From Symsagittifera roscoffensis (Eukaryota > Xenacoelomorpha > Acoela > Convolutidae), in NCBI RefSeq assembly GCF_963678635.1, contig NW_026971550.1, positions 64,001-128,000 of the forward strand: a stretch of 64,000 nt of DNA, written 5' to 3'. The notes beneath the pieces were generated by a model. The model saw only the letters and a program-made list of their open reading frames with translations. It did not search any database and was not told where the DNA came from. The translations under genes were made by a program, and so were the position numbers. Every line of letters begins with the position of its first letter. The stretch's first letter is position 1. Positions 1-11,939 of the stretch are shown here, piece by piece.

Positions 1-601
1 ACTTGTTTTCAAAGTCTGATCAAATAGTAAGCTACATTGGTATAGCTGCTAAAGACGAAACTATCTAATCGTTCCGACTTTTGATACGAAAGTAACGGAA
101 TATTTGTGCTCGGGTGGGTTTTTTTTTCTTCAGACAAATTTCGATTTTTTAACTAGCCTTTTTCGACGAAATTTTTTTTTATCATTCAAAAGCTATTGTT
201 GTCCTGAGCTTAAATTTAAAAAGATATTTCACCTGTGACCATTTTTCGTAAAGTTATAGGGGTTAAAAGATTGGCATTTTGGCCAATTTGGGACAATTAA
301 CGCGCGATATATTTCGCGCTATTAACGCGCAAGCGGAGATTTAATCCGTCTTAGAAATCGTTCCAAATTGTTTGAAAGAAGCTTATTTGCCATAATTGAT
401 TTGTTACAGGGAGCGAACTCTATCCTTTTGTGCTTTATATGGCGCGTGGGGGATGTTTTTCATAAAAATAGTTCAAATTTTAGAAGAAAAAAATTTTCAT
501 TTTTTTTATTACATTTAATTTTTTTTGTTATTACTGCTCCATAAACTTCAAAAGGCAGGCCGAACATTCAGGGCTTCGCCCTGATACGAGCAGTCTTGTT
601 A
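1..601 (+). repeat. Dispersed repeat, copy I (left part outside window)
   Basis: This stretch matches, inverted, the sequence at 17800-18320, and more weakly, in direct orientation, 16915-17421. Shared landmarks are a T-tract after GTGCTCGGGTGGG, the text around CGCGATATAT, and a terminal hairpin CAGGGC-TTC-GCCCTG followed by a conserved tail ending TCTTGTTA. It has no coding capacity. The terminal hairpin recalls non-autonomous elements such as Helitrons, but the last bases do not fit the CTRR rule, so no class is assigned. Confidence 0.7.
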
Positions 602-1400
602 GGTCTTACTATTCAGTAAATTGACTACATTTTGCATGCTACATTCCTTGTGAGCCAGAAAATCATTTTCTAATTTAAATATCTATCTTAACATGAAAAA
701 ACACCAAATGAAAACCGTACCTATAACTGTGCGATTTGACCTTTTGTAATTCGATCTGTTGTATAGAAAGAACAAGACTGATTGTTTTAAGGCAAGACCT
801 TGAAAGTTACGACAATCCTCTAAATTATCTACAGTAGTTTTTCAAAAAAGAAGCCATTAAAATTTCAAATTGATTTTGCATGGCACCTGAGTTGCTGCGG
901 ATTAACACGTTTGAAAAAAGGGCTGGGCACTTTTAGAAATTATGTCAAAATTTCAGATTTCCCTACCTTTTGTTTTTGTTAAATCTTCTCGTATATTTCT
1001 CATTAGTAACCGATTACATGGAACATAAATTTTTCTACAAGGAACTATTTAAATGCTCAAAATTTTACAAAAAACGGTCGCAGATAAATTACTTTTAAAA
1101 ATTTGAGCTCAAAGCATTTTTTCAGATGGTTTGAAGAGTTCTGCCAAAAAATGGTTAATAAAAAAAACGAAAACAGGCAGAATGAAACATAAAGTTTTTT
1201 CATTTGTCATTTCTTTTGAAGATCTGAACAAACAAGAACACATAGAGAACGCGACAATATGTTTTCCCCCACTCAGTTCCATTGAGCATCAAACTTATGA
1301 TGTAATGGATGTTTTTACGAAAAAAAATTGAGGACTAAAAACGTTTGCCATTGCCATTTTTTTTGCATTTTGTTGACCTTTCTGTGTGAACTTATAACGT
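602..1400. other. AT-rich non-coding stretch
   Basis: No recognisable gene. A 66-codon open frame at 1131-1331 has no recognisable domain and low complexity. I see no clear repeat here. Confidence 0.5.
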
Positions 1401-4400
1401 TTCATAGTTAATCAAATTAATTTAAAAAATGACCTAGTTTTTCCATTTTGTTAATAATTCCAGATAAGTCAACAAGTGCGATCAAATTCTATCAACATGA
1501 CATTCAGAAACGGCGACTGATGGAATCAGAATAAAACGTGCTGCCGACAGAATTTAACGTCGCGAACTAGAACTGACATATGGTAACAATCCTTTATCAT
1601 CAATTTTGAGCAAAAGAATGAAAAATGCACTGCTATTTAATTTTAGGTTTTAAAAAAAAACTGATATGGAATTGAACTGATGTGCAAAATTTCACACTGA
1701 AAAAATTAAAATTTTTTGTAAAACACAATTAGAATTGAAAAAGAACATTTTGAAAAAGGCGGTCAAAAACTCAGGCTCAGAGAACTTTTATCGTCGCATC
1801 GTAAAACACCTCTTTTGTAAAAAAAAAACTAGAAAAATTCATCTTGAAAGTTTGCGGCATGTCGAGTAAAAACGGCGGACCAAGTTAACATCCTTCCCTC
1901 AAAGCCGTTTTCAGCCAATCAGAATTAAACATTTTACTTGCAGGGCTTAGCAAATTTATTGGCGTTTTATGCTGGGTTGAAAGTTCCTAACTTGGTCTAA
2001 CAAGGGGAAAGGATGTTAACTTGATCCAAAACGACATTTATCAACTAAGTCGCTTCTGTCATTTCGTTAAGTCTATGCTCCAAGATAAATTTTGCAAGTT
2101 AGTTTCTTACTTTAGGCTTTGTGAGAGGAATTTCAAATGAAAACGAAAGAAGAATTATTTGTTGCCAAATCTCTAGTATATTTTATAGATTTTTTTGCGA
2201 GAAGGATGGGTACAGAATTCAATACAAAACAAAAGCGGAATTACTAGATGACAATATATGGTACCCTCTATGATTTTGTATTGCGATAACCAAGGGTACA
2301 GATCTCACCTTTATTTTATGTTTGATTTAGAATATTCAACTCCACTAAAAGTAATGACCTTTAGTGCAGGTGTAAATAGTATCTAGTTTTTTTATTGGAA
2401 CAAAGTAGAGGTCGCATAGTAGTTAACAAATCGTGACCTTTTTGAATATGGTTCTCGTTTTTTCCGTTATCTTACGAAATTCAAGACAATTCAACACTTA
2501 ACAAAAAAATAGTATCACTTCCCGAATCGCTAAGATTTATCAACACATCATCCAGAATCCACGACTAACCTGCCCTTTGTTATTTTGATGAAAAAAACAC
2601 ATTGCAAACAAAATTCAACGTTGCAAACTAAAACTGACCTATGGAAACGATTCTACATTTTTAATCATGAGCACGAAAAAGGAAAATTAAGGTAGTTACA
2701 AGACTGATAGCATTTTAAATGGATATGCACTATTTCACACCATACACTAATAATTTTTTAAAATCAGATTTTAAAATAAACTGCTTTTTGAACAAAAACT
2801 TATTCTAAAGATCAGCTATCACATCATAAAACATCTTCACTTTCAAAAAAGAGAAAATTTATCTGGAAGAACCTCAAAACTTTTGGCGTGTGCAAAAAAA
2901 AATGAAATACATTAACTAGGTCGCTTCAATAACTTCGTCAATTTTTTGCCCCTCGAGTCCTTTTGCCAAATAATTTTTTTGCCTTATGATTTGTGAGAGT
3001 ACCTTTTATCAAACTCTTTATAATTTTTATTGAGAGAAGGGTTAGTAAAAAATGAATACTACAGTAAAATTGATGACCTTTAGTGCAAGTGTAACCATAT
3101 CTAGTTTTTTCGTTGGAACTTAGTAGAAATCGCAATTTATCCAAATAAAGTTCTTAAATAATTGTGACTTTTAAGTGTGATTGCAATTTTTTCCGTTGTC
3201 ATAAAAAATACAGATGAATCAACACTTAAAAAAAGATGAATACCATTTCAAGAATCACTAAAATCTAAAAATCTATCAACACATCATACAGACTCCGCGA
3301 CTAACCCGTACTCCTATTCTGATGGAAAAAACATACTGCAGACAAAGTTTAACGTTGCGAACTACAACTGACCTATAGAAACGTTTCTACATCTTCAATC
3401 TAGACCAAGAAGAAGAAAAATTGCACTGCAAAATATATTTACGCAGTTACAAACTGCTAACGAATTGAACTGATATGGAATATTTCACACTGTAACCTTT
3501 TTTTAAAAAAAATCAGATTAAAAAATTAACTTCTGAACAAAAAAATGTCAAACACTCATGTTCAAAGAACGGCAATTACATAGAACGTCTCCATTTAAAA
3601 AAAACTGACAAAGTTTACCTAGAATAACTCCAAATTTTTCAACTTGTGTAACAAAAACGACATCTATCAACTGGATATATTTGGTCAACTTGTTAATTGT
3701 TTGCCCGTTAAATTTTTGACTTCCAATTGTTTTGCCACATGATATGTCTGAAAACTTTCAGTCAAAGCTTGATGGCAAATCTATGGCACCCACTAATTTT
3801 TTTGGGAGAAGGATTTGTACAGAACTCCATTCTTACATATATTTTAAAAAATAGTAACAAAAACACTAAAAGTAACCTTTAGTGCAGGTCTAACTAGTAT
3901 CCTACTGCTTTTTTGGAAAATAGTAAAAGTCACTTTTTTTGAGAAAATAATTTGTTAGAATTCCGTGACCTTTTTAAGTATGATTGCAATAAGTATGATT
4001 GCAAGTCCGTTGCCATTAAGATTTCCGTTGGCGTTAATCAAAAACTCATGCTCAAAGAACTGCCATCAATTCGTAAAACATCTCAGTTTAAACAACCATT
4101 TAAAAATACCATTTAAAAACATAAAAAAATAACAGCGGTTTGCCGTGATTAGCTGTACAGCTCTTGTGTTGGTCCTTTCCCCGTGGATAAATGGTTTTAA
4201 TCTTAATCAAGAAAAACGCCAAAATTTTGATCAAAAACAACACATATCAACTAGGTAGCTTCGGTCATTTCGTGAATTTTTTGCCCTTAGAAAACTTTTT
4301 GCCCCTTATTGTTTAGATATAGTTGAGTACCTTCAAGTCAAGGCAAGAGCAACACTTGATGAGAAACCAATGCTACCCTTTATGATTATTTTTTTGCGAA

Positions 4401-4930
4401 AAGGGTGGGTAGAGAAGGGGGTGAAGCCCCCCCCCCCCAATTCTGGTTACCAAATTTTTCCAAAGGGTCCCCCCTTTGGTATAATGTTATGACATCCATT
4501 TTTCGCTAAACAACCTTTGGCGCCAAAATGACTAATTTTGAGGGGGGAGCGCGCGCCGAAAAAAAGCGCATTTTTAGGTCAAAATTTTCCAAAAAGAGCC
4601 TAAAAACGCCTTTTTTGGCCTGTTTTTTGAAAAACTTATAAGGTCCTTATGCTACTTTGGGAGAACTCGGAAAATCAGATTGTTCAACTTAAAAAAAAGT
4701 CGGCAAAATTTCAAAATTTTTCGAAAACTGCCCCCCCCCCGCAGAAAAATTTCTGCCCACGCCACTGCCATCATGTTATATTTTATTAAGAAATTAAGAA
4801 ATGACTACTGCCCCAAAGGTAATGACCTTTTGTGCAGGTTTATTAGTAAAGACCTGTTTTATTGGAGCATAGTAGAAGTCGCTCTTCATGAGAAATTAAG
4901 TCAAGAATCACTTCTGATGAGAAAATGAAA
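1400..4930. repeat. Decayed tandem repeats of 0.7-1 kb
   Basis: Blocks beginning near 1485, 2530 and 3270 share the same order of landmarks: TCTATCAACA..., a GCGAACTA.AACTGACCTAT segment, a TTTCACAC segment, then CCTTTAGTGCAGGT. Partial fourth and fifth blocks occur near 4017-4380 and 4800-4920. Spacing is about 1045, then 740 bases, with many indels. No reading frame is conserved. The array lies directly upstream of the SNARE gene. Confidence 0.6.
4425..4780 (+). repeat. Dispersed repeat, left arm of an inverted pair
   Basis: This segment (C-run, CAATTCTGGT, TTTGGCGCCAA, GAGGGGG.AGCGC) is matched in reverse complement at about 5755-6050. The two arms flank the first recognised exon of the SNARE gene. 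It is probably a transposable-element fragment with no coding capacity. Confidence 0.6.
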
Positions 4931-5224
4931 CCAAACTACCAAGAAAAAATTCAAAACTAAACACTATCAAAAACTATTACTACTAGAAGTACTACACTAG
5001 CTTGTTGTCAAGTCATTCAAAAACACACAAAAACACTACTGATTTATATTATTACCTTTATTATATTTTTATTGTTGTTCTGATATTCAAGTTGTCATTT
5101 TCATTTTAGTAATAATTTAATACAAGTTTTTTTAACCAGTCATGACAACAGGTTAATTGAATTCAACCAGAACAAGACTCGGAGGTTCGTCTTTAGATAA
5201 GACTTCGGAGTGCCGGGTTGTCGG

Positions 5225-5442
5225 ATGCCAGGGGGCAGCTACGACAACGACCAGAGAAGAGACGCCAAATCTATGCCATCTGGCAGCAACGCTGGGGGAG
5301 AACATCATCAGGAGCTAAAGGGAGAGGGGGAGGGAGATAAGAGGGGGAGGAAGAACAATAAGGGGGAGATGAATGCAATGGATACTCAGGCTGAGATCAA
5401 CAGACTCCAGGACGAGGACTTGGAGGCGTATCGTCGCATGCA
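5225..5442 (+). CDS. SNARE gene, coding exon 1
   Basis: This exon encodes the N-terminal extension and the first half of the Qb SNARE helix. It ends in phase 2 at a strong donor (CA|GTGAGT). The open frame continues upstream of 5225 without a stop only to about 5210. CTTTAG at 5191-5196 could be an acceptor for a 5'-UTR exon or a trans-splice site. Confidence 0.8.
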
Positions 5443-8400
5443 GTGAGTCATTCTTATTGCTAGCAGTCGGTTTTCGAAAAGCTAATTACCAAATTTGAAG
5501 CTATGTTTTTACATCAAAATTCAGTTTTATTACAACGAAAGCCTACAGAAATTACGATTATGATGAGTATAAACTGAGAAGTAGCGTGTTGCTGTGCAAG
5601 TAGCACAGAATTTTCCGACCACATTAATATTACAACAAAAAGCATCTACAATATTTAAAAAAGTTTTATCAGAAAACTTTAAGCATCTAAAATATTTTAA
5701 AATTTTACCAGAAAACTTTTTAGTGTTTTATTTCAAAAAAATATACCTGCTGCAGAACTTTTTCTGGGGGAAGGGGGTCACGGTTTTTTCAAAAAAAAAT
5801 TGAAAACTTTGTTTTTAGGTCGACCAATTTGATTTTCCGAGCTCTCTATTTGAAAATTTTTGAAAAAACAGGCTAAGATTTTTTCGGCGTGCGCTTCCCC
5901 CTCAAATTTAGTTATATTGGCGCCAAACGCGCTCTTAGAAAATTTTTGATGTTGGCCAGCCAAAAATGGATCTCGTAAAAGTACACCAGAGGGGGGAACC
6001 TTTAGAAAAATGTGACACCAGAATTGAGGGGAGAGGGTGTCGCACCGCCAGACGCCCCTCTCAGCATTCTACTGCCTGCTGCCGATCATTCAGCTTATTT
6101 TAATATATTTTAAAGGCTTTTTGTTAACTATTTATATTGTAGAGCTTCAAAGAGTTCATTATAGAAAAGAGGAGAAATCATCCGCTTCGTACTCGGTCTG
6201 AGAAGCCAAAAAGCGGAACTGAGTTACCGAGCTCATTTTTTCTTGACACTGAATCACAATTGAAAGGGTTTTAACATGATATCTCAAGTGCACTCACGTG
6301 ATCTTTGTTTGAGGTAAAATTGACTGAACGAATCAACCGTAAGCGAAGGGGGTCTTGGATTTTCAAAAAGGGGGTTTTGGATTTTCAAAAAAAAAAATTC
6401 AAAAGGGGGTTTTGGATTTTCAAAAAAAACTTTTTTGAAGAGGATTTTCAAAAAAATCCTCTTCAAAAAAAAAGAAGTTTTGTCGACTTTTTTAGATCGA
6501 TCAAATATACATTCCCAAAAAAACCATAAAAACCTATTTTGCTGAATTTGGAAGAAAATGACATGTGAATTTGGAAGAAAAAACTTGGCCAATAACAACA
6601 TTTAAATCACTTTTGGGAAAAACTTGACAAAAATTTTTTGCATTTTTTAACGCCCCGCCCCTCTATTGTAATAAATACCGACTGCGAAGCCGCCAAAAGA
6701 AAAAAAAATGGGCTGGTCGACCAAAAATAGAAGAGGTAAAATAGTACCAAAGAGGATGGTTGGGGATCTGTTAGTGGGTGGTGAGGGGATCGAATCCCGG
6801 AGGAAACCCATCACTCTCATCCAGCCCTGTATGGGCAGTAAGTTGATGAAAGATTTCAATTATGATGCCATTGCTCTTGAAAAGAAACTCGTTTTGTTTC
6901 TGCAGCAATCAAACTGAAAAAACGAAAGCAGTCGGTCATAAAACCCTTCAGAATCTGGGCGAACAAGGCGAGAAGTTAGATGACATCAACCGTCGTCTGG
7001 ACTCGATGGACAAGGACCTCAGCTCGGCCGAGAGGGACTTGGACGACCTGAAGGCCGGCTGTTGTGGGTGTGGCCAGAAGATCAAACGCCAGAAGGGTGA
7101 CAAATACAGAGACAACTACCGGAAGAAAAGTGGCGAATCTTCAGCCAATTCTGCATCTGAGGACATCGGCAAGAAAAAGCACAAAAAAGGCAAAAAGGTG
7201 CCCTCTTTTTTGATCAAAATGAAATTTTACAGTTCCGACTACTGAAAGTGGGGTGGAATTTGTCTTCGGGTGTGGCTTCGTTTTTTTAGTTTGAAAATTT
7301 TTTCCACGCAAAATAGGGTACCACAAAAAATCATCCGAATGTCTCGAATAAATGTAAAATGAAGTTCAAATAATTTTCCGAAGCCTCACTTAAGACTTTC
7401 GAAGCAATGATTTATTTTCAAATTCGAAAAAAGCGGCCTAAAAAGTAGAAATGTTTTACAAAAATTGTATATTTTTTTCCGATTTTTTCCGATTTTATCA
7501 TTGATTATTGAAAGGAAAGAGACGACTATCTTGCAAAAGCTCGAAACTTTTATTCCCAAATTTGAGCGCATAAAAAGCGAACCACGCTCAAAAAGCGCAC
7601 AAAAAGCGCAGCACGCTCAAAAAAGCTCAAAAATTTTTTTATTATATTTGCACAGCAATCGTCTGTTCGTGCTTGTCCTGGTTATTATTTGCAACTGAGG
7701 TGTGATCTAATTTGATGAGATTGATGATGATTTAAGAAAGATGCGAGGTCCACCACCCCTCTGAGTCAGCGCCACTACGTGGACGAGAGGGAGCGGGAGA
7801 TGGCCGAATACGACAGGTGACTACTAATTGTTCACACATGTAAACTATAGCATTTAAACCCCCACCCATTCCCACTATAAAGAGTAATGAACGTAGTGAA
7901 GACTCTTATATAAGTATTGCTGATTTTTTTTCGTTTTTTTTTAGGAAAAAGTCTTAAAATTTCTTCACGCTCAATTTTGATTTTTCGCAGTTTCAACAGC
8001 TGCTTCACTGATTAAATCGGTATTAAAAGATTTTCTTCCCATTGTGGAAGTTGTTGATAAACTATGAAAAAAATTTCACCATCCAAATAATACTTCGCAA
8101 CATATATGATGCAATCTATGGAAGCGATGTTTCCATACAAATGAATTTAAAAAACAAACAATGAGAACAGAGTTTAATAGACAAAAAAGATGCACAAAAT
8201 TTATCCTCAGAGCAAAAGATGCGTTAAAAAAAATTTGATTTTTTTTCACCATTTAAATCATACGTTGCACCATACAAATTTTTTACCATGCCTAAATTTT
8301 TTGCTCTGAATGGCGATCAAAAGATTTCTACTACCAACGTCTTTGAGCTCTCTCAGATCAGTTTTTGGAAGCCAACGAGAACATTGATTTTGTTTGATTT

Positions 8401-10060
8401 CTCAGTTTCTTTCCATGGTAACCATGAGTCGCTCCATGCATGCTTCGATGGTAACCACACGTGGTGCCATATATGTTTCCATGGTATATGTTTCCATGGT
8501 AACCATACGTCGTGCCATTAATGTTTCCATGGTATATGTTTCCATGATAACCATATGTCATGCCATATATATTTCCACGGTAACCATTTGTTGCATCATC
8601 TATGTTTCCATGCTTAACATATGTCGCGCGATATATGTTTCAATCGTAACCATACGTCGTGCCATATATATTTCCATGGTAACCATTTGTTGCATCATCT
8701 ATTTTTCCCGATGGTTAACTTATGTCGCGCGATATATGTTTCAATGGTAACCATATGCCGCGCCATATATGTTTCAATGGTAACTATATGTCGTGTCATA
8801 TATGTTTCAATGGTAACTATATGTCGCGCCATATATGTTTCAATGGTAACCATATGCCGCGCCATATATGTTTCAATGGTAACTATATGTCGTGTCATAT
8901 ATATTTCCATGGTAACCATATGTGGCATCATCTATATTTCCCGATGGTTAACATATGTCGTGCGGTATATGTTTCAAGGGTAACCATTTGTCGCGCCATA
9001 TATGTTTCCATGGTAACTATACGTCGTGCCATATATGTTTCTATAGTAACCATACGCGTGCCATATATGTTTCAATGGTAAAAATACGTCGCACCATATA
9101 CGTTTCCATGCCGTAAGTGGCAACATATATGTTTTCATGGTAATCATACGTCGAGCCATATATATTCCATGTAAGCATAGGTCGAACCATATAATTACGT
9201 CGTGGTTAACATATGTCGCGCGATATATGTTTCAATGGTAACTATATGTCGCGCCATATATGTTTCAATGGTAACCATACGTCGTGCCATATATATTTCC
9301 ATGGTAACCATATGTGGCATCATCTATGTTTCCCGATGGTTAACATATGTCGCGCGATATATGTTTCAAGGGTAACGATTTGTCGCGCCATATATATGTT
9401 TCCATGGTAACTATACGTCGCACCATATATGATTCAATTGTAAACATACGTCGTGCCATATATGTTTCCATAGTAACCATACGCGTGCCATATATGTTTC
9501 AATGGTAAAAATACGTCGCGCCATATACGTTTCCATGCCGTAAGTGGCAACATATATGTTTTCATGGTATTCATACGTCGAGCCATATATATTCCATGTA
9601 AGGATAGGTCGAACCATATAATTGCACATATTGTCACATGTTTAATGGCTCGCATGCTATTGGCCGCCCTCCCTTGTTTAAATTGCATCTGTAGATCCAA
9701 TGGAGATCTCCCATGCGGTACTAAATATGCTAAAGTGTCATTAATTTTTTTTTGTACATTTCGGACTGAACTTTTTTAAATAGTTTATTAAACTATTATA
9801 TTACCGTATGAATTATTACTATTGTTACGATTGTTACTTGATTATCGGATAAAGCTACTGTGCAACGTATTCTCAACATGTGCCGTTATAGAGCGATAGA
9901 CGCAAACATCCAGGAGTTGAAGGCACAGGCGAATGCAATGAGTGCAGAGATTGACCGACAGAATAAGCAGATCGGAACCACCACCGCACACGCCAAGCGC
10001 AACTCGGATAGGGTTGGACAGCTGAACACGGCCGCCGAGAGTGTACTAAAGAGCAAATGA
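5225..10060 (+). CDS. SNAP25-like: SNAP-25/SNAP-23-like Qbc-SNARE, four coding exons
   Basis: Proteins of this family supply two SNARE helices (Qb and Qc) to the complex that fuses vesicles with the plasma membrane, anchored by palmitoylated cysteines in the linker. Predicted exons are 5225-5442, 6906-7197, 7737-7816 and 9892-10060; all introns are GT-AG and the sum is 759 nt (252 aa plus stop). The Qb helix spans exons 1-2 (DEDLEAYRRM, then NLGEQGEKLDDI) and keeps the zero-layer Gln. A CCGCG cluster follows as palmitoylation candidate. The Qc helix spans exons 3-4 (EREMAEYDR, then EIDRQNKQIG) with its zero-layer Gln. Spacing across the exon 1-2 and 3-4 joints equals that of known SNAP-25 residue for residue, which supports those splice sites. 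The start is uncertain: ATG 5225 gives a charged, Gly-rich N-terminal extension of about 40 residues, while ATG 5369 gives a length close to vertebrate SNAP-25. The exon 2-3 joint is the weakest. Exons are GC-richer than the introns. Confidence 0.88.
5755..6050 (-). repeat. Dispersed repeat, right arm of an inverted pair
   Basis: Reverse complement of the 4425-4780 element, including the GGCGCCAA core and the CAATTCTGGT segment. It lies in SNARE intron 1. Confidence 0.6.
6345..6425 (+). repeat. Short tandem repeat of GGGGGTTTTGGATTTTCAA type
   Basis: About three copies of a 20-25 bp unit (AGGGGGTYTTGGATTTTCAAAA) with variable A-tracts in SNARE intron 1. It is followed directly by the hairpin at 6431-6470. 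Confidence 0.7.
6431..6470. repeat. Perfect 18-bp inverted repeat (hairpin)
   Basis: The arms are TTTTTTGAAGAGGATTTT (6431-6448) and its exact reverse complement (6453-6470), separated by 4 nt. It lies in SNARE intron 1 and could form a hairpin in DNA or pre-mRNA. Confidence 0.85.
6906..7197 (+). CDS. SNARE gene, coding exon 2
   Basis: The acceptor is TTTCTGCAG|C. The exon encodes the rest of the Qb helix, the Cys cluster and a Lys-rich linker. The proposed donor AAG|GTGCCC is weak, but it leaves phase 0, which matches exon 3 as drawn. The Cys cluster CCGC is shorter than the four-Cys cluster of vertebrate SNAP-25. Confidence 0.8.
7737..7816 (+). CDS. SNARE gene, coding exon 3
   Basis: A small exon encoding the end of the linker and the start of the Qc helix (YVDEREREMAEYD). 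The donor is AG|GTGACT in phase 2. The acceptor is uncertain: TTTAAG|AAAG keeps phase 0 with exon 2. The nearby GCGAG|GTCC would need a different exon 2 donor. Confidence 0.72.
8410..9625. repeat. 33-bp minisatellite in SNARE intron 3
   Basis: More than 30 diverged copies of a 33-bp unit built around GTTTCAATGGTAAC and CGCGCCATATAT. Many units contain the odd-centre palindrome ATGGTAACCAT. Because 33 is a multiple of 3, stop-free frames occur on both strands; these are repeat artefacts rather than genes. A higher-order period of about 429 bp is visible, with the block at 9076-9193 recurring at 9505-9622. Confidence 0.9.
9892..10060 (+). CDS. SNARE gene, coding exon 4 (terminal)
   Basis: The acceptor is GTTATAG|AGCG. 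The exon encodes the rest of the Qc SNARE helix with its zero-layer Gln (EIDRQNKQIG), and terminates at TGA 10058-10060, a few residues after the helix as in SNAP-25. Confidence 0.88.
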
Positions 10061-10500
10061 TGCAATCTGCATCGGTAACCATTCGACTCGGCGCTACCTA
10101 AATTGTGCATTTAAAACAAATAATTTCTGTAATGTGCCTGATTCGTAAACAAATTTATTATTATTATCTCGTAATGTCACATCTGACTGACTCCAAGAGA
10201 TCTTTGAGGCTCCATAGAAAAATAATGGTTCCAGACCAAATCTACTTCAATGTTCAGTTTTGGCTCTTTTTCTGCCGCTGCATCCCTTAACTGCATATTT
10301 TATTTTTTTGGAAAAGAATTTTTATCCTCGGCTAGCAAGCTCAGTATTTCATAATTTTATTGTAACAATTCAAACATTGAATTTTTTTTTCAAAATAGAA
10401 ATTGATTATGTGAGGACATTGGAGAACCATCCCATTTTTTCAAAACATAACATTACGAGGCCAAACTGTGCACTGGATAGGAGCAGAATTTTGTGTCTGT
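10061..10500. other. SNARE 3' flank, no gene seen
   Basis: AT-rich sequence, probably including the 3' UTR of the SNARE gene. No canonical AATAAA stands out close to the stop, so the transcript end cannot be placed. Confidence 0.4.
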
Positions 10501-10509
10501 ATGTTCCTG

Positions 10510-10740
10510 GATTCCAGAGACAAGTCTTAAAATATGTTCCAAAATGTAAGTGGATTCCACAAACAAAATTTCAGTGGATTCCGCATACAATGTAACATAA
10601 ATTTTGTCGGCACATTTGTTTTGTTGGGAATTCCGCAACAAGCAAATATAGCTAGCTGTTCTGGATTCCGCAACTGTAAATGGATTCCGCAAAATGTAAG
10701 TGGAGTCCGCAAAAGTAAGTGGATTCCGCAATTTTGTTTA
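10510..10740. repeat. Cluster of GGATTCCGCAA palindromic motifs, left block
   Basis: At least seven copies of TGGATTCCGCAA or close variants, spaced roughly 15-40 bp. The full motif TTGCGGATTCCGCAA is a 15-nt palindrome. Similar motifs recur at 11940-12320. Confidence 0.8.
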
Positions 10741-11582
10741 TTACTGAACTTGCATATGAACAATTAAAAGCTAGAGGTGGAGTATTTGATTTTTTATCTA
10801 TAGGATCGCGCAATTTGAACGCAAAAAGACTTATCCATTTGTCAGCGGAATCCACAAACGAATCTTACAACATTGGTAAACTATGCGGATGTCAAATTTT
10901 TCATTTTGGTTTGTCAAAAAACGAACGTAAGCTAGAAACTCTGATCAAATCTCTCAATTTCAACGAACACAGAGATCTCCTTATGCATGAGCACAATCCG
11001 ATGCCATAAAAATGCATGCCGTGGTAGATATGCCGTCAAGGATAACTACCGAAAAGAAGTTAGACATAATATGGCCGAGTCCACCCAGGATGTTTTTTAT
11101 GACTTGGAATGAACAACTTGAACTGCTTATACTGTTTGTTGTCATGACTGTTTTGTTATGACTGTTTGTTGTTATTTGAGCTCTTTAAGTTAACCGTAAT
11201 TTGCCGTATTCTTTTTAGTGTATGCAGTCTGAAAAATATGCCGGTCCGTCAAAGTTGCTCATAAAAAGCAAACTATCAATTTGGGGTAATTTGCTCATAG
11301 AAAGTAAATTATCTATTCAGAGAATCTAATTTGAGTAAATCCGTTTTTGATAAAAAAAATAACAAAACTTGAAAAACTACAGCTGAAATTAACGTTAAAT
11401 GCAAAAACAAAAATGTGTTTTCGAAAACTTTGCCATATCAAACTAAATGCTCGCAATTTGAAAACACTCCAAAAAGGCTTAGCTAAAGTATTTATATTTT
11501 AATTGAATTAACTGATTGAAATGAATTCTTTAATTTAGATGCGAGTTTACTTCATAAGTTTGTTCAATTTGTTAACTTTGCA

Positions 11583-11850
11583 GGAGTTGAGATTGATGGC
11601 AGGAACTGGGATCGAAGTTGGGTTACAGGAATTGGGATCAAAGTTTGGTTACAGGAATCTCGATAGAAATTGGGTTACAGGAATAGGGATCAAAGTTTGG
11701 TTACAGCAATCGGTATCGAAGTTGGGTTACAGGAATTGAGATCGAAATTGGTGACAAGAATCGGGATTGAAGTTGGGCCAGGAATTGGGATCGAAGTTGC
11801 GTTACAGGAATTGAGATCGAAGTTGGTGACAGGAATTGAGACTGGTAGCT
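11583..11850 (+). repeat. 26-bp minisatellite
   Basis: About ten tandem copies of AGGAATTGGGATCGAAGTTG followed by GGTTAC, with substitutions and a few 1-2 bp deletions. It lies between two blocks of GGATTCCGCAA palindromes. Confidence 0.9.
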
Positions 11851-11939
11851 GATCATCGTAGCTGAGATTGAACTTGTTAGTGAACACCTAGTAAATAAAA
11901 GATATAAATTAAAACGTTACAACATATAAACATATATGT

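Noticed and set aside
1131-1331. 66-codon frame
   Set aside because: Lys/Phe-rich low complexity, no domain, no conservation with neighbouring repeats.
6780-6800. B-box-like GGGATCGAATCCC in SNARE intron 1
   Set aside because: No convincing A-box or tRNA fold upstream; could be a SINE trace but not supportable.
8410-9625. Possible CRISPR-like array
   Set aside because: Units are contiguous diverged tandem repeats without unique spacers, in an animal-type intron.
8288-9629. Many open frames with repeated peptide units on both strands
   Set aside because: They arise from a 33-bp repeat, a multiple of 3, so all frames stay open; no domain or start context.
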